Below, one piece after another: positions 27,601 through 35,216 of a DNA stretch of 64,000 nt. The translations under genes were made by a program, and so were the position numbers. The DNA comes from CBDCVN01 sp965223045 (GTDB taxonomy: Bacteria; Deinococcota; Deinococci; Deinococcales; Trueperaceae), in assembly GCA_965223045.1 (NCBI GenBank), contig CBDCVN010000013.1:3534001-3598000 (forward strand), read 5' to 3'. The notes below the pieces were generated by a model. The model searched no databases, had not been told where the DNA came from, and saw nothing but the letters and a program-made list of their open reading frames with translations. Position 1 is the stretch's first letter. Every line of letters starts with the position of its first letter.

Positions 27601-28044
27601 TGTAGCTTGGTAAGTTTGGGTAGCACCAAGTTTACCTTCACGGTACTCAGGTGCTATTAAGCTAAGTTTAGCCTGTGTTTTAACTGTTATCTCTTCTGTA
27701 AAAGTAGCTAGCAAAGTGTCATCTTGTGAAAGGTTTAAAATGATTTTTACAGATTGACCTGCTAGTACTTTATCAGGAATTTGAGTAGTTAAAGTTATTA
27801 CCTTTTCTCCAGCCACCTGCACAATACCTGAAGGTGTTAAAGCTTGCCAACCAGTTGGCATTTCAAAGAAGTAGTCATAATGTCCTTCAGCATAAATAGT
27901 AAAAGGTACAGTTATATATTCTCCGGGAACACCTTCTTTGGGTTTAGAGGAAACTTTTAATTGAGTAACCTCTTGCGCTATTGATAACATCAATAAGGCT
28001 ATTATAATAGCTAAAAAAAGGCTTAAAAAAACTTGCCTAAACAT
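24676..28044 (-). CDS. Usher-like outer-membrane barrel protein with SdrD_B-like domains
   Basis: ATG 28044 is chosen because GAAAGGGG precedes it and a signal peptide follows (FRQVFLSLFLAIIIALLMLS); the frame is open 37 codons further upstream. The protein has 1122 residues. Residues about 25-215 hold NEW3/Ig-like beta-sandwiches (VVNEGNAMDSVVLSTKKINW). Residues about 250-720 are a long series of alternating strands with aromatic girdle residues, as in a large beta-barrel. Near 731 and 825 two SdrD_B-type repeats follow (VRGVAFMDKNFNNQQDEDEP; LDILIFDDANSNAKFDADEG). Ig-like C-terminal domains complete it. It closes an operon with a PapD-like chaperone and pilin-like proteins, so an usher role at the outer membrane is inferred; there is no direct match to PapC that I can see. 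Confidence 0.6.
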   Translation of the reverse strand: MFRQVFLSLFLAIIIALLMLSIAQEVTQLKVSSKPKEGVPGEYITVPFTIYAEGHYDYFFEMPTGWQALTPSGIVQVAGEKVITLTTQIPDKVLAGQSVKIILNLSQDDTLLATFTEEITVKTQAKLSLIAPEYREGKLGATQTYQATVVNEGNAMDSVVLSTKKINWDVAVEPSELQLAPQEKAVVSVIVVPTTVSGNGYRRTVILEASSKNDPSVKTQLSTVTTYWNTGNSETSLLASDNPQLHLKVSGTLGTRANLEDDKINPELFYAFEPELSGNLSDFVDVSVQSSELEGATDDIFGDPPSYLSVGLQGQSWGAGATVRNSSIGLSSNFALNPVRMAISSHFPRFDKLGDNNSNTYRLSVAASSLLPSLNLQANLSTEVNDGNRRDNFNARYQTPSIAEGLDLAFVLSAIHIADGEFIGDANLTFVESLNWYEGAFDIAQSYTFFPHLNGHILSLGGGTSQINPLGVRAKAELRLAENNRSWDTEATLHTKPLSNVNFSLAGSLNGNDLAEQSSLGIRLSPRINFQFNVGFRNLAFVSARYTYAQSLIGEQDISHNYEVNFNFQYRGNLFVQANGFYGLFYPDEDPSFNELEGEIKVRYIARPANIEAFFKSKNSNEKGINSAQYTYGLAWSQKWTKNINTKFGYQREITITDLTSTFERAKLDLNMENLFTDGVGLGLGYNLGSRSSLFDFDGDYEHSIRAGLIFSLNQTFSFDTPPPIINLFGGLKVGEVRGVAFMDKNFNNQQDEDEPPLKNIKMALGGKSIRTSEDGSYSIKLPAGSYQFQFLDGLPAKVDLLTDKGVIVEVNNKLERNLPFAPVASLDILIFDDANSNAKFDADEGGLSYARVNLQGHIKKSTYTDAYGRVTIAGLPAGDYLVEIDSDSLPGKYQPTKAVQELTLSIDQPRPLVTLGAAVPERKLDVVTFDSDDVAIIPTASPNAVSAGAEVSFTVSVSGQVDNLKIDFFDKTIDFQKNDQSWFTMLRIPLNTSIGPLLFPITAYRGNEKVKEQKVFVNVVRKRPFENVRFVANVLEVFNIEITTLFKADQGLLTLESGESISLTSEDGYTWQGNWQVGSQPKEQTAQLVMDDEVIGEVLLIAVKKRQLAIDMETPENAQRN

Positions 28045-28351
28045 AATGAAAACCCCTTTCAAATTAAAAATAAAATCTCTACTATACTTAACTATTATTG
28101 CGCAACATTGCTGAAAACTCTGTGTTTTACTAGGAAAAATCTTAGCCTTGGGCATTTATTAAATACCTATTAGCACGCAGCACACAGCAACTATAAAATT
28201 TCTATCCGAAACGTCCTCTATCTTTACCCATTTTTAGCATAAGATTACAAAGAATTATTCAGAGAACGCAGAAAGCTTCTATATTCCTTTCAGAAATTAA
28301 TTATATTGTGCTGTATATAATACAAAATTAGCCTGCTGATTCGGTGTAAAT

Positions 28352-28891
28352 CTATAAACTCTTCTCTCGAACAGCACTAATAAAAACTTCTACTTGATAC
28401 TCACCAGCAAGTTCTTTGCCTGTAAGTTCAACTTCAAAATCTATATTAATTTCTAACCAATCAGAAACACCAAAGCTGCTATAAATCATTTGTGGATGAT
28501 CACTTGCAGGTAACCATAGTCCATTATTTACTTTAAAAAACACTTGGCTAGCTGGAAGAATAGTCTGCCCTGAAACATTTACTAAGTCTGGTACAGAAAG
28601 AAAAATTTCCCAGCGATCCTCTGTGTTTGAGAAAATCTGTATAGGTAGTTCACCCTCAGGCAAGCTATCAGAATAGCGAACAGGGAAATTTTCTGGAGGG
28701 TAATTACTATTGTTTAAATCAAAGGTTATTTTTGTGGTAGGCACACGTATAGATATTACTTCAGGGATTAGAGTTTGCAAATCCCAAGTAACCTGTGCCT
28801 TTGCTAACCCCACAGTAGCACAGGCTAGAAAGATAATGACTAACCTAAGCAACGGGGAAGAATATTTTAGCACTTGTGTTTCTGACAACAT
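28352..28891 (-). CDS. Secreted pilin-like protein of the chaperone-usher-type operon
   Basis: The start is taken at ATG 28891, preceded by AAGAAGGAG, giving 179 residues. A signal peptide (LLRLVIIFLACATVGLAKAQ) is followed by a compact beta-rich domain: ISIRVPTTKITFDLNNSNYP, then WEIFLSVPDLVNVSG and YQVEVFISAVRE. The IxFDLxNxxYPP pattern is also found in the two larger neighbours (NFDLKNLDS; LFDLTSLDT), so the three are probably distant relatives. Its place between a second pilin-like gene and the usher-like gene suggests an exported subunit. No family name is recognised. Confidence 0.55.
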   Translation of the reverse strand: MLSETQVLKYSSPLLRLVIIFLACATVGLAKAQVTWDLQTLIPEVISIRVPTTKITFDLNNSNYPPENFPVRYSDSLPEGELPIQIFSNTEDRWEIFLSVPDLVNVSGQTILPASQVFFKVNNGLWLPASDHPQMIYSSFGVSDWLEINIDFEVELTGKELAGEYQVEVFISAVREKSL

Positions 28892-28904
28892 AAAACTCCT
28901 TCTT

Positions 28905-29681
28905 TTAGTTATTAAAATTCGACTCAAGATTTACTAACGTATAAGTAATATTAGTAAAGCTACTGCCATGGGTATTTGCTATCACCTTTGTAGCCAATAC
29001 CACAAAATGTTCACAACTACGCTCTTCTCCGAAAGCAAGCAATAAAGATTGATGATTTTCAAAAGGGAAAAGCCCTTTTTTTCTATTCAAAGGTTCTTCA
29101 CAGCTACTACTTTGAATATAAAGTTTGTCAATGCCTTCACCAGCTATAGGATCCTCACGTGTTGCAGTAAGAGACCAAGAGTTTGAATTAACAAAACCCT
29201 TCAATAAAAAAGTTGCATAGCACATAAAGTAATTTTTACTATTTGCTATAACTTCATTATCTAAATCAAAATCAATAGGTGGGTATACTTCAATAATGCC
29301 TCCACTGTCTATAGTAATCCCATACTCACTATTATTAGCATTTACTGTATAGGAGGTGTTAAGGGGGTATACCTCTGGTATATTATTATATTGTATTCCC
29401 GTTTCTTCATCTCTTGCCCCCTTACCATAAACACAGGTTATAGTTTCACCATTAGAGTCCAAGTTTTTAAGGTCAAAGTTTATTTCCTTAGCAAACAATT
29501 TTAGCGAAACTACGGGGTTAATTATCAGGCTAGTTTGGGTAACAATCGATGCCTCAATTTGTCCAGCATCTTTATAAAAATTACCTTGTGCTAAAGCATT
29601 CATAGCCAAAGTCAGAATTATTAACAGGAAAAGAGTTAGACTTATATGCCTATAATTAAGCAGCAAGCTAATGCTATTCAT
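28905..29681 (-). CDS. Secreted pilin-like protein, paralogue of the gene at 30761-31756
   Basis: The 258-residue protein has an N-terminal signal segment (ISLTLFLLIILTLAMNALAQ). It shares several patterns in the same order with the 331-residue protein at 30761-31756: FDLKNLDS/FDLTSLDT, EVYPLNTSY/EVYPLGTSY, KNYFMCYATFLL/KNYFICYRAFLL, W-x-L-x-x-x-R, IDKLYIQ/IEHIYIQ and HGSS-x-x-N-x-TYTL near the C-terminus. Paired Cys residues sit in equivalent places. Its start overlaps the end of the chaperone gene by 8 bases, which implies translational coupling. I infer that it is a client of that chaperone. Confidence 0.6.
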   Translation of the reverse strand: MNSISLLLNYRHISLTLFLLIILTLAMNALAQGNFYKDAGQIEASIVTQTSLIINPVVSLKLFAKEINFDLKNLDSNGETITCVYGKGARDEETGIQYNNIPEVYPLNTSYTVNANNSEYGITIDSGGIIEVYPPIDFDLDNEVIANSKNYFMCYATFLLKGFVNSNSWSLTATREDPIAGEGIDKLYIQSSSCEEPLNRKKGLFPFENHQSLLLAFGEERSCEHFVVLATKVIANTHGSSFTNITYTLVNLESNFNN

Positions 29682-30555
29682 AACCCTCCTCTAATGAACT
29701 TAGCTCTTGATTTTCCTGAGAACCTAAAATGGGGCTATCAAGCGTAAAACTATAATCAACTGCTAGGTCAGTAGTTTCGTCACCATAATTTACAATAATG
29801 AGAGCAGTATATTGACCTTCTTCTATAGGTGCTCCAAGGTCAAAACTAAAAACCCTCTGTGATTGCGGTAGAACTAGACCCCGTTCTTTAGGTTCACTAG
29901 AGATCACAGTTTCCCCAGAAGTATCTCGCAAATCAAAATAAGCTTCAATCATCTGACCAGAATTGCCAATATTGGTATATTGTACTGTTAGACGATAAAT
30001 ACCTTCTTCATCTATACGCTCACCAAAAACCCCATTAATAGCTCCCTTTTGTTCTATAGGGGGAACACTAACATAAATAGTATGCCCCACACGCGTATTA
30101 AAACCAACCATGGTTCTTGGATCCCTTTCAGGGTGGTGGGTATGTATAAAAAGCATACTCCAGTGCGTGCCGGGTTCTGCATCGCTAGGTACATCAACAC
30201 TATAACGTACAGTACTCTTTTGGTGTGGTTCTAGCACCAATTCGCTGGGATTAAAAGTGATCCAAGGGCTAGCACTATGGGGTAAATTACCTAATTCTTG
30301 CACAAAGGTAGGATTACCTTGGGGATCAAGAGTCCAATCAGAGAGGTATAATCGTAAATGGACAGTATTGTTAGACGGATTACCTATAGTAATTGTTTGG
30401 TTGCTAGTTTCACCAGCTTCAACAACAATATTATTATGAGGTGGGTCAGCAAGCACTCCTATTTGGCCATAAGCCCCTCCCAACAAAAAAAAATCTACTA
30501 AAAATAAAAACTTGCCTAAAAAAACAAACCTAGCTTTGGGTAAAAGAGTTAACAT
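29674..30555 (-). CDS. PapD-like periplasmic chaperone
   Basis: ATG 30555 is chosen because GAGGAGG lies eight bases before it; the frame is open 16 codons further. The 293-residue protein has a signal peptide (FLGKFLFLVDFFLLGGAYGQ). The first domain begins VEAGETSNQTITIGNPSNNT, LRLYLSDWTLDPQGNPTF and SASPWITFNPSELVLEPHQK, then VRYSVDVPSDAEPGTHWSM. This is the seven-stranded Ig-like fold of fimbrial chaperones, here with a two-domain architecture (second domain from about residue 165). Chaperones of this type cap pilin subunits in the periplasm by donor-strand complementation. Its neighbours, two pilin-like genes and an usher-like gene downstream, fit that role. Confidence 0.7.
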   Translation of the reverse strand: MLTLLPKARFVFLGKFLFLVDFFLLGGAYGQIGVLADPPHNNIVVEAGETSNQTITIGNPSNNTVHLRLYLSDWTLDPQGNPTFVQELGNLPHSASPWITFNPSELVLEPHQKSTVRYSVDVPSDAEPGTHWSMLFIHTHHPERDPRTMVGFNTRVGHTIYVSVPPIEQKGAINGVFGERIDEEGIYRLTVQYTNIGNSGQMIEAYFDLRDTSGETVISSEPKERGLVLPQSQRVFSFDLGAPIEEGQYTALIIVNYGDETTDLAVDYSFTLDSPILGSQENQELSSLEEGYE

Positions 30556-30760
30556 CAAAATCCTCCTCGTTCTAGAACACAAAAAACTAATTAGCCTATC
30601 CAATAAATGGATTAAAATTCTATAAAGATGGGCTCAACCGTTAGAGTTAATACAGTTAAGCCCTTTAATCTTTAGTAACACAGAGCTTTCTAGTAAAATT
30701 AGATTGAAGTTAGTTAGTATATATAGCGAGTAAGTTAACTGTGTAGTTAAACAAGTAAAT

Positions 30761-31756
30761 TTAGTTGGTAGCTACTAACTTAGGATCATCATCCTTAGGG
30801 CAGTCTCCTTCACAAGTTGGCTTATCCCAATCGAATGAAGTAAGGGTATAGGTTAAGTTAGCTTCACTAGAACCATGCTTATCACTATTAATCTTAATTG
30901 CCACCACTACTAAATCATCTAGCCAACTCTTATAGCCACAAAGATCATTACCAGCATTTATAACTGCATCACCTGTTGTGCCTATACTCCCTCCAAAAAT
31001 ACTCTCTTCACTATCAAGTAGCACATGACCTTCACCGGGTTTTAAGGGAGCTAAATGATGGGAAGGGCCAGTGGTTCCTCCACAAGGATTATCTTGGATA
31101 TAAATATGCTCTATACCTTGAATGTTTGCATCCTCAACAGCACGATCCACTCTAAGTACCCAGTGATCAAAATTACTAAATTTTTGTAATAGGAATGCCC
31201 TGTAACAAATAAAGTAGTTTTTTGAGCCAGGCTCGAGTTCACCAGTTTTCTTATTAATTATCAAATTTGGATATGCAATCACTTCATCTAATTCTGTACC
31301 ATCCCACGCCTGTACTTTAATTGTTGGATCCCAATTGCCATCTGGTGTATCATCAACAGGGATTGAATAGCTAGTACCTAAGGGGTACACTTCACCAGGA
31401 AAAGGACCAACAGCTCGATCCTTAGGCTCATAACCTTCAGCACAGTAGATGGTTTTAGGCCTATTTGGATCATAAACAGGGCCATTTTCTGGCCAATCGT
31501 CAGTATCAAGTGAAGTTAGATCAAATAGCAATTCTGGTACATCTAAGTGTAAAGCAGTTGCTTTGGGTAAATACAAGTGTACTTTCTGTTCAACTGAAGC
31601 TTCCTTTGGACCTTTATCAGTACGATCCTTCGTTTCTATACTAGTTATATCTGGATTATCTGGATCAATCACTGTGGTCTCACTTGTGGTGGGACCAATT
31701 ACTTGGGCTAGGGCAAAGCCTACAATGAGAAACAAAAAAACAACAATCTTCTTCAT
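30761..31756 (-). CDS. Secreted pilin-like protein, first gene of the surface-assembly cluster
   Basis: The 331-residue protein starts with a good signal peptide (KKIVVFLFLIVGFALAQ). It carries the same ordered motifs as the protein at 28905-29681 but with longer inserts, including a Pro/Asp-rich stretch after residue 70 and a Gly-rich loop with two Cys (NPCGGTTGPSHH). The C-terminus is acidic and ends CEGDCPKDDDPKL. A ribosome site AAAGGAA lies before the ATG. The 157 bases between it and the chaperone gene may hold a second promoter. It is probably the major or tip subunit; this is inference from paralogy and order. Confidence 0.58.
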   Translation of the reverse strand: MKKIVVFLFLIVGFALAQVIGPTTSETTVIDPDNPDITSIETKDRTDKGPKEASVEQKVHLYLPKATALHLDVPELLFDLTSLDTDDWPENGPVYDPNRPKTIYCAEGYEPKDRAVGPFPGEVYPLGTSYSIPVDDTPDGNWDPTIKVQAWDGTELDEVIAYPNLIINKKTGELEPGSKNYFICYRAFLLQKFSNFDHWVLRVDRAVEDANIQGIEHIYIQDNPCGGTTGPSHHLAPLKPGEGHVLLDSEESIFGGSIGTTGDAVINAGNDLCGYKSWLDDLVVVAIKINSDKHGSSEANLTYTLTSFDWDKPTCEGDCPKDDDPKLVATN

Positions 31757-32165
31757 AACAATTTATTCCTTTCTAAAAAAACTATTGAATTGAAGTGAAC
31801 TTAAAATCAACTAACTAACAACTAGCATAGCCCACATAACTCACTCACTAATTAATTAAGAAGCACTAGCAGCCCTCTATTAAGCTGCTAAAAAATGATA
31901 ATGCAGAAGGCGTATAGTCTTAGTTACCTTTGATTTTCTTGTTTGGTAAGGGAGATAGAAAATATTGTAATTTAATACTTAATGTTTTAAAAAGATTTAA
32001 TGAAAAATTAACAGCTATATATCAAAACAGGTAATTACATGAGTGTCAAATTAGAAAAGAATTAAGTAAGTCATTATCATCTGAGTGAATTCTGTAGCCA
32101 AGCTCTTAATTTTAAAGTCTACGTACTTGTATGACTAAGAAATCTAGAATTTATGTGAGAATAAT
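31757..32165. other. Intergenic region upstream of the surface-assembly cluster
   Basis: 409 AT-rich bases without an open gene. Promoter sequences for the cluster on the minus strand should lie here. I see no repeat or RNA gene. Confidence 0.5.
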
Positions 32166-32188
32166 AGAGTTGTTCGGAAATAAATAGT

Positions 32189-32782
32189 TTAAACAATCAA
32201 AAAATTCCAAAGCCCCCCACAGACAGCTATAACGCTATCTGCAAAACCTGTCTTGCGATTCCGAAAGGCATGCACTAGTATATTAAAGCGTTTCATACCT
32301 CCTATGGCATGTTCTACATATATCCTTGCTTTGCCCAGCCTTTTATTCCTCTCCTTCTCTGCTTCTGTTAGCTCTGGATTAGGATTCTTTTTACTCTTCC
32401 TTGGCTTTTTCTTTGGTATCGCTGCTCCTATCCCATAATCCTTGTTTATACCTTGATAACCTGAGTCTAGATTTGCTCTTTTTCCCTCCTCTTTCAGCCA
32501 GCCTTGTTTAGGTGGAAACTCCTCCTTAAACATCCCATAGTCATGTCTCCGCCCAGCAAATGTCCTTCCTACATAGATTATTACCTTTCTTCCTGTTGCT
32601 ATTATTGTGTTTTTTACCGTGTGACCCTTCTTTTTTCCACTATATAGCTCCTCCTGCTTTTCTTCTTCACTAGGGCGTCTATGTTTCCTTTCTGTAGCAT
32701 CAATCAGTATTTTTCTTGCTTCTTCAAGCGCTTCTTTTAACTCCTCAGGTGTATTGAACTCTCTCTTACTCATGTCTTGCAT
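32189..32782 (-). pseudogene. C-terminal part of the split IS5-family transposase
   Basis: The 190 residues from REFNTPEELKEALEEARKIL to the C-terminal WNFLIV are identical to the intact transposase at 17190-18125 and include all three catalytic acids. The first residues (MQDMSK) come from the end of the inserted element. Without the N-terminal HTH it is not expected to be active. Confidence 0.85.
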
Positions 32783-32868
32783 AAATAATCCTGTCAGAGA
32801 AGCAGAAATGCGATAAGCGTTTGATATTCATATCTTAAATAAATAACCTTGTCAGAGATATAAATAGT

Positions 32869-33029
32869 AGAGTTGTTCGGAAACAAAATGTTGGACCAAA
32901 TAGTTGACTCGTTAGATAAAAGATTTGTACCCTTGCTAAGACTTAGCTGTCACATTTTGCATTTCCGGAGCTTTAAATTGAGCAATTGTACATTTTATAA
33001 TGCACGCTAGCTTATTTCTGAACAAGTCT
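32869..33029 (+). repeat. MITE-like sequence with IS5-family ends
   Basis: AGAGTTGTTCGGAAA starts at 32869, and TTTCTGAACAAGTCT, its complement with two mismatches, ends at 33029. The 161 bases between contain no gene. The ends match the terminal repeats of the IS5-family element in this window, so its transposase could mobilise it. It lies upstream of the IS4-type transposase gene, which makes three levels of nesting. The 3-base flanks (AGT and AAT) differ. Confidence 0.5.
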
Positions 33030-33049
33030 AATGTGTAATAAGTTTTTAT

Positions 33050-34192
33050 ATGAACGGCATACCAATTCATGATAAACATAGTCGTGATCTACTAGAAAAA
33101 ATAAAGACCTTGTACACTAAAACCAAATTGAAGTGTCTTTTCGCCCTACTCGATCTTTTCCTCAAAACTAATAGTAGAACTACTTTTCAAAACCTTGAAG
33201 AAGTTTCTCCCAGTACTGCTAGTCGTTTCTTTGCTAACCACACGACTAGGATGTACAGAGAATTCTCTTCTACTCTGAGTGAATGGCAGCTTTGTATCCT
33301 TTGGCTTCTTTACAGTAATGCAAATCGTCGTGGTAGACGCGCTCACATTGCTCTTAAGGTAGACCTGACCAGCATTGAAAAAACAGGAGTTAAATTGCCT
33401 TTTGTGTTTTTGTTTAACAAGATATTTGGCATTCATATAGTTGTCCTACATGCCCATGTTGGGCATGTATCTTTTCCTCTAGCATTTCGTATATATTTAG
33501 GGAAAGGAAGAACAACACAAGTAAAACTAGCATTACAAATGCTAAAGGACTTTCCACCAGAAATGTGGCCAAGTCGTACAGTAGTGCTAGCAGATGCAGG
33601 ATTTGGAACAAAAGAATTAATCAGGGGGTGTAAAAAGCTAGGATTTGATAGGACAATAGTAGGAATAAGGAAAGATAGAAAACTAGTGACAGGACAGAAA
33701 GTGTGTGAAGTTAAAAGGGGAGCAAAAGTAAGATTGCATGACATAAGAGAAATAGAGTTAACAGTCAGTAGTGCGCGAATAAGAAGAGATGGGAAATACA
33801 AGATGTATTATACGGTTTCAACATTTAAAGCTTCAGGGAAGTGGTTAAGAAAAAGGTATCGAATGAGATGGTTGATAGAGACTTTTTTTCAAAGCGTAAA
33901 GTATGATTTTGGATTGAAAGAAACGAGATTAAGGACGGAAATAGGAATAAAGATGTGGATATATCATACGTTTTTGGCATATAGCTTAGCGATGTTAGAA
34001 AGAGCGAAAGAGGGGTTAAGAACAGATATAAGACACAAACTAACAATGGAACAGGCAGCAAGGCAAATAGCAGAGGTATTAATAGGGGAATGGATATTAG
34101 CAGCAAAGGAAAAGGAGTGTGAAAGACTGAGGGAGAAGATATATTTTCGAGAACGTTTATCAGAACAAGGATTAAGTGGAGTTTTAATTTAA
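33050..34192 (+). CDS. IS4-family transposase
   Basis: The protein has 380 residues. AHIALKVDLTSIEKTG gives the first Asp and RTVVLADAGFGTKELIRG the second. YRMRWLIETFFQSVK matches the Y-(2)-R-(3)-E-(6)-K signature of IS4-type transposases and is followed by GLKETRLRTEIGIKMWIYHT. It appears complete and uninterrupted. The 5' part (TASRFFANHTTRMYREFSST) may bind DNA. The gene uses AGA and other AT-rich codons heavily in its second half. Confidence 0.88.
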   Translation: MNGIPIHDKHSRDLLEKIKTLYTKTKLKCLFALLDLFLKTNSRTTFQNLEEVSPSTASRFFANHTTRMYREFSSTLSEWQLCILWLLYSNANRRGRRAHIALKVDLTSIEKTGVKLPFVFLFNKIFGIHIVVLHAHVGHVSFPLAFRIYLGKGRTTQVKLALQMLKDFPPEMWPSRTVVLADAGFGTKELIRGCKKLGFDRTIVGIRKDRKLVTGQKVCEVKRGAKVRLHDIREIELTVSSARIRRDGKYKMYYTVSTFKASGKWLRKRYRMRWLIETFFQSVKYDFGLKETRLRTEIGIKMWIYHTFLAYSLAMLERAKEGLRTDIRHKLTMEQAARQIAEVLIGEWILAAKEKECERLREKIYFRERLSEQGLSGVLI

Positions 34193-34241
34193 TTAAAGAT
34201 CATTTAGGGAAATTTGCTAAGCAAGTTTCATTGGTAATTCT

Positions 34242-34682
34242 TCATGAATTTAGGCTATTTTTACTCTCAAGCCATTTTAGTCTTCTATGTCCTAAACACA
34301 TTTTTTCTTGCAAGACATGAGTCTTAGGCAACATACCTAATTTTGCCAAGGCTGCTGAGAGAATTGGCAGCAGCTTATGTACCCAATAGTGTGCACTGGA
34401 ACGAGACATATCAAACTTCTCTGCTAATTCATCCATTGTAGGATAACTTTTCAGGTAGTAGAGAATAAATTCGAGTTTGTGTTTAGTAGAAGGAAGTTTA
34501 CTTTTTCTTCCTCCTCCCCTAGATCGTTCTCTTTCCCCTTTAGCTTGTTGTTCTTCATAGTCTTTTTGACTTTGCTCCTCATATACCTCTTCAAACACTG
34601 TCTCTAACTCATTTATCTTTTCTTCAGGCAAACCTGTCAAGGCTCTTACTTGTCTGTCACTTCTGGTTTTGAAAACTACCAT
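34242..34682 (-). pseudogene. N-terminal part of the split IS5-family transposase
   Basis: The first 120 residues, MVVFKTRSDRQ to AKLGMLPK, are identical to the intact copy at 17190. The next 26 (THVLQEKMCLGHRR and on) are read from the inserted IS4-type element. It holds the helix-turn-helix but no catalytic residues. Confidence 0.85.
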
Positions 34683-34726
34683 ACTAGCTACTATTTTAGC
34701 TGATTTGGCTATTTCCGAACAACTCT

Positions 34727-35216
34727 AATATAGTTACCCTGGAATTACGCAGGCTCTAATTACTCATCTAGATAAGGGTTTTTGCCGACCACATGCCATA
34801 AGATGTGCCTCTGACGCAAAATCGTTTTTTACTATTTCCTGCACAGTAATCTTACCCACCTCAAAATGCCTCTAAAAACTTTTTGGGGTAATTCCACACT
34901 TATACTTTTTGTCAGATAATACCTCAACCTGTCTGGAAAAGAGTTTACGCTCTAAGAGAATAAATCATTCCTGCACACATCTTTAGAAAGGTATATGCAG
35001 GAATACTTTGTTTGTGAAAGACTTTTTAAGGGGTGCGTAATTCCAGTTACCCAGAAAAATCTTTTCCTTTTATCCATAGAGTGAAATAAGGTAGGAAAAA
35101 TCACTAAGAATAATTGCTTCTTAGGCAATAGAACACCTACTACCCAGTGTAATCTTCTTTTGTAAACCAACTAAAACTTATACAAAACTTGCTTATTTTC
35201 CCCGCTTAACACTATC
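34727..35216. other. Intergenic region with a possible 306-base inverted-repeat element
   Basis: No gene is seen. TGGAATTACGCA at 34740-34751 and its exact complement TGCGTAATTCCA at 35034-35045 enclose 306 bases, and the flanks GTTACC and GGTAAC (as read inwards) partly extend the match. An inner hairpin ATTCCTGCA ... TGCAGGAAT lies near 34968-35004. It may be a miniature element or a decayed insertion sequence. Confidence 0.45.

Larger units (their letters stand above)
32768..34322 (+). mobile_element. IS4-type element nested in the IS5-family element
   Basis: Perfect 14-base inverted ends, ACTCATGTCTTGCA (32768-32781) and TGCAAGACATGAGT (34309-34322), flanked by CTT on both sides (CTTA if the element is counted one base shorter on the left). 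It carries one transposase gene on the plus strand and a MITE-like insert in its left part. Confidence 0.85.
32166..34726 (-). mobile_element. IS5-family element interrupted by an IS4-type element
   Basis: The outer ends AGAGTTGTTCGGAAATA (32166) and its complement (ending 34726) are the same as those of the intact copy at 17146-18148, and AAT flanks both sides. The total is 2561 bases; removing the 1555-base insert and its 3-base duplication leaves 1003, the exact length of the intact copy. The transposase is split between codons for MLPK and REFNTP. Confidence 0.85.

Noticed and set aside
33146..34106. Minus-strand open frames of 65-122 residues
   Set aside because: They are shadows of the IS4-type transposase on the plus strand.
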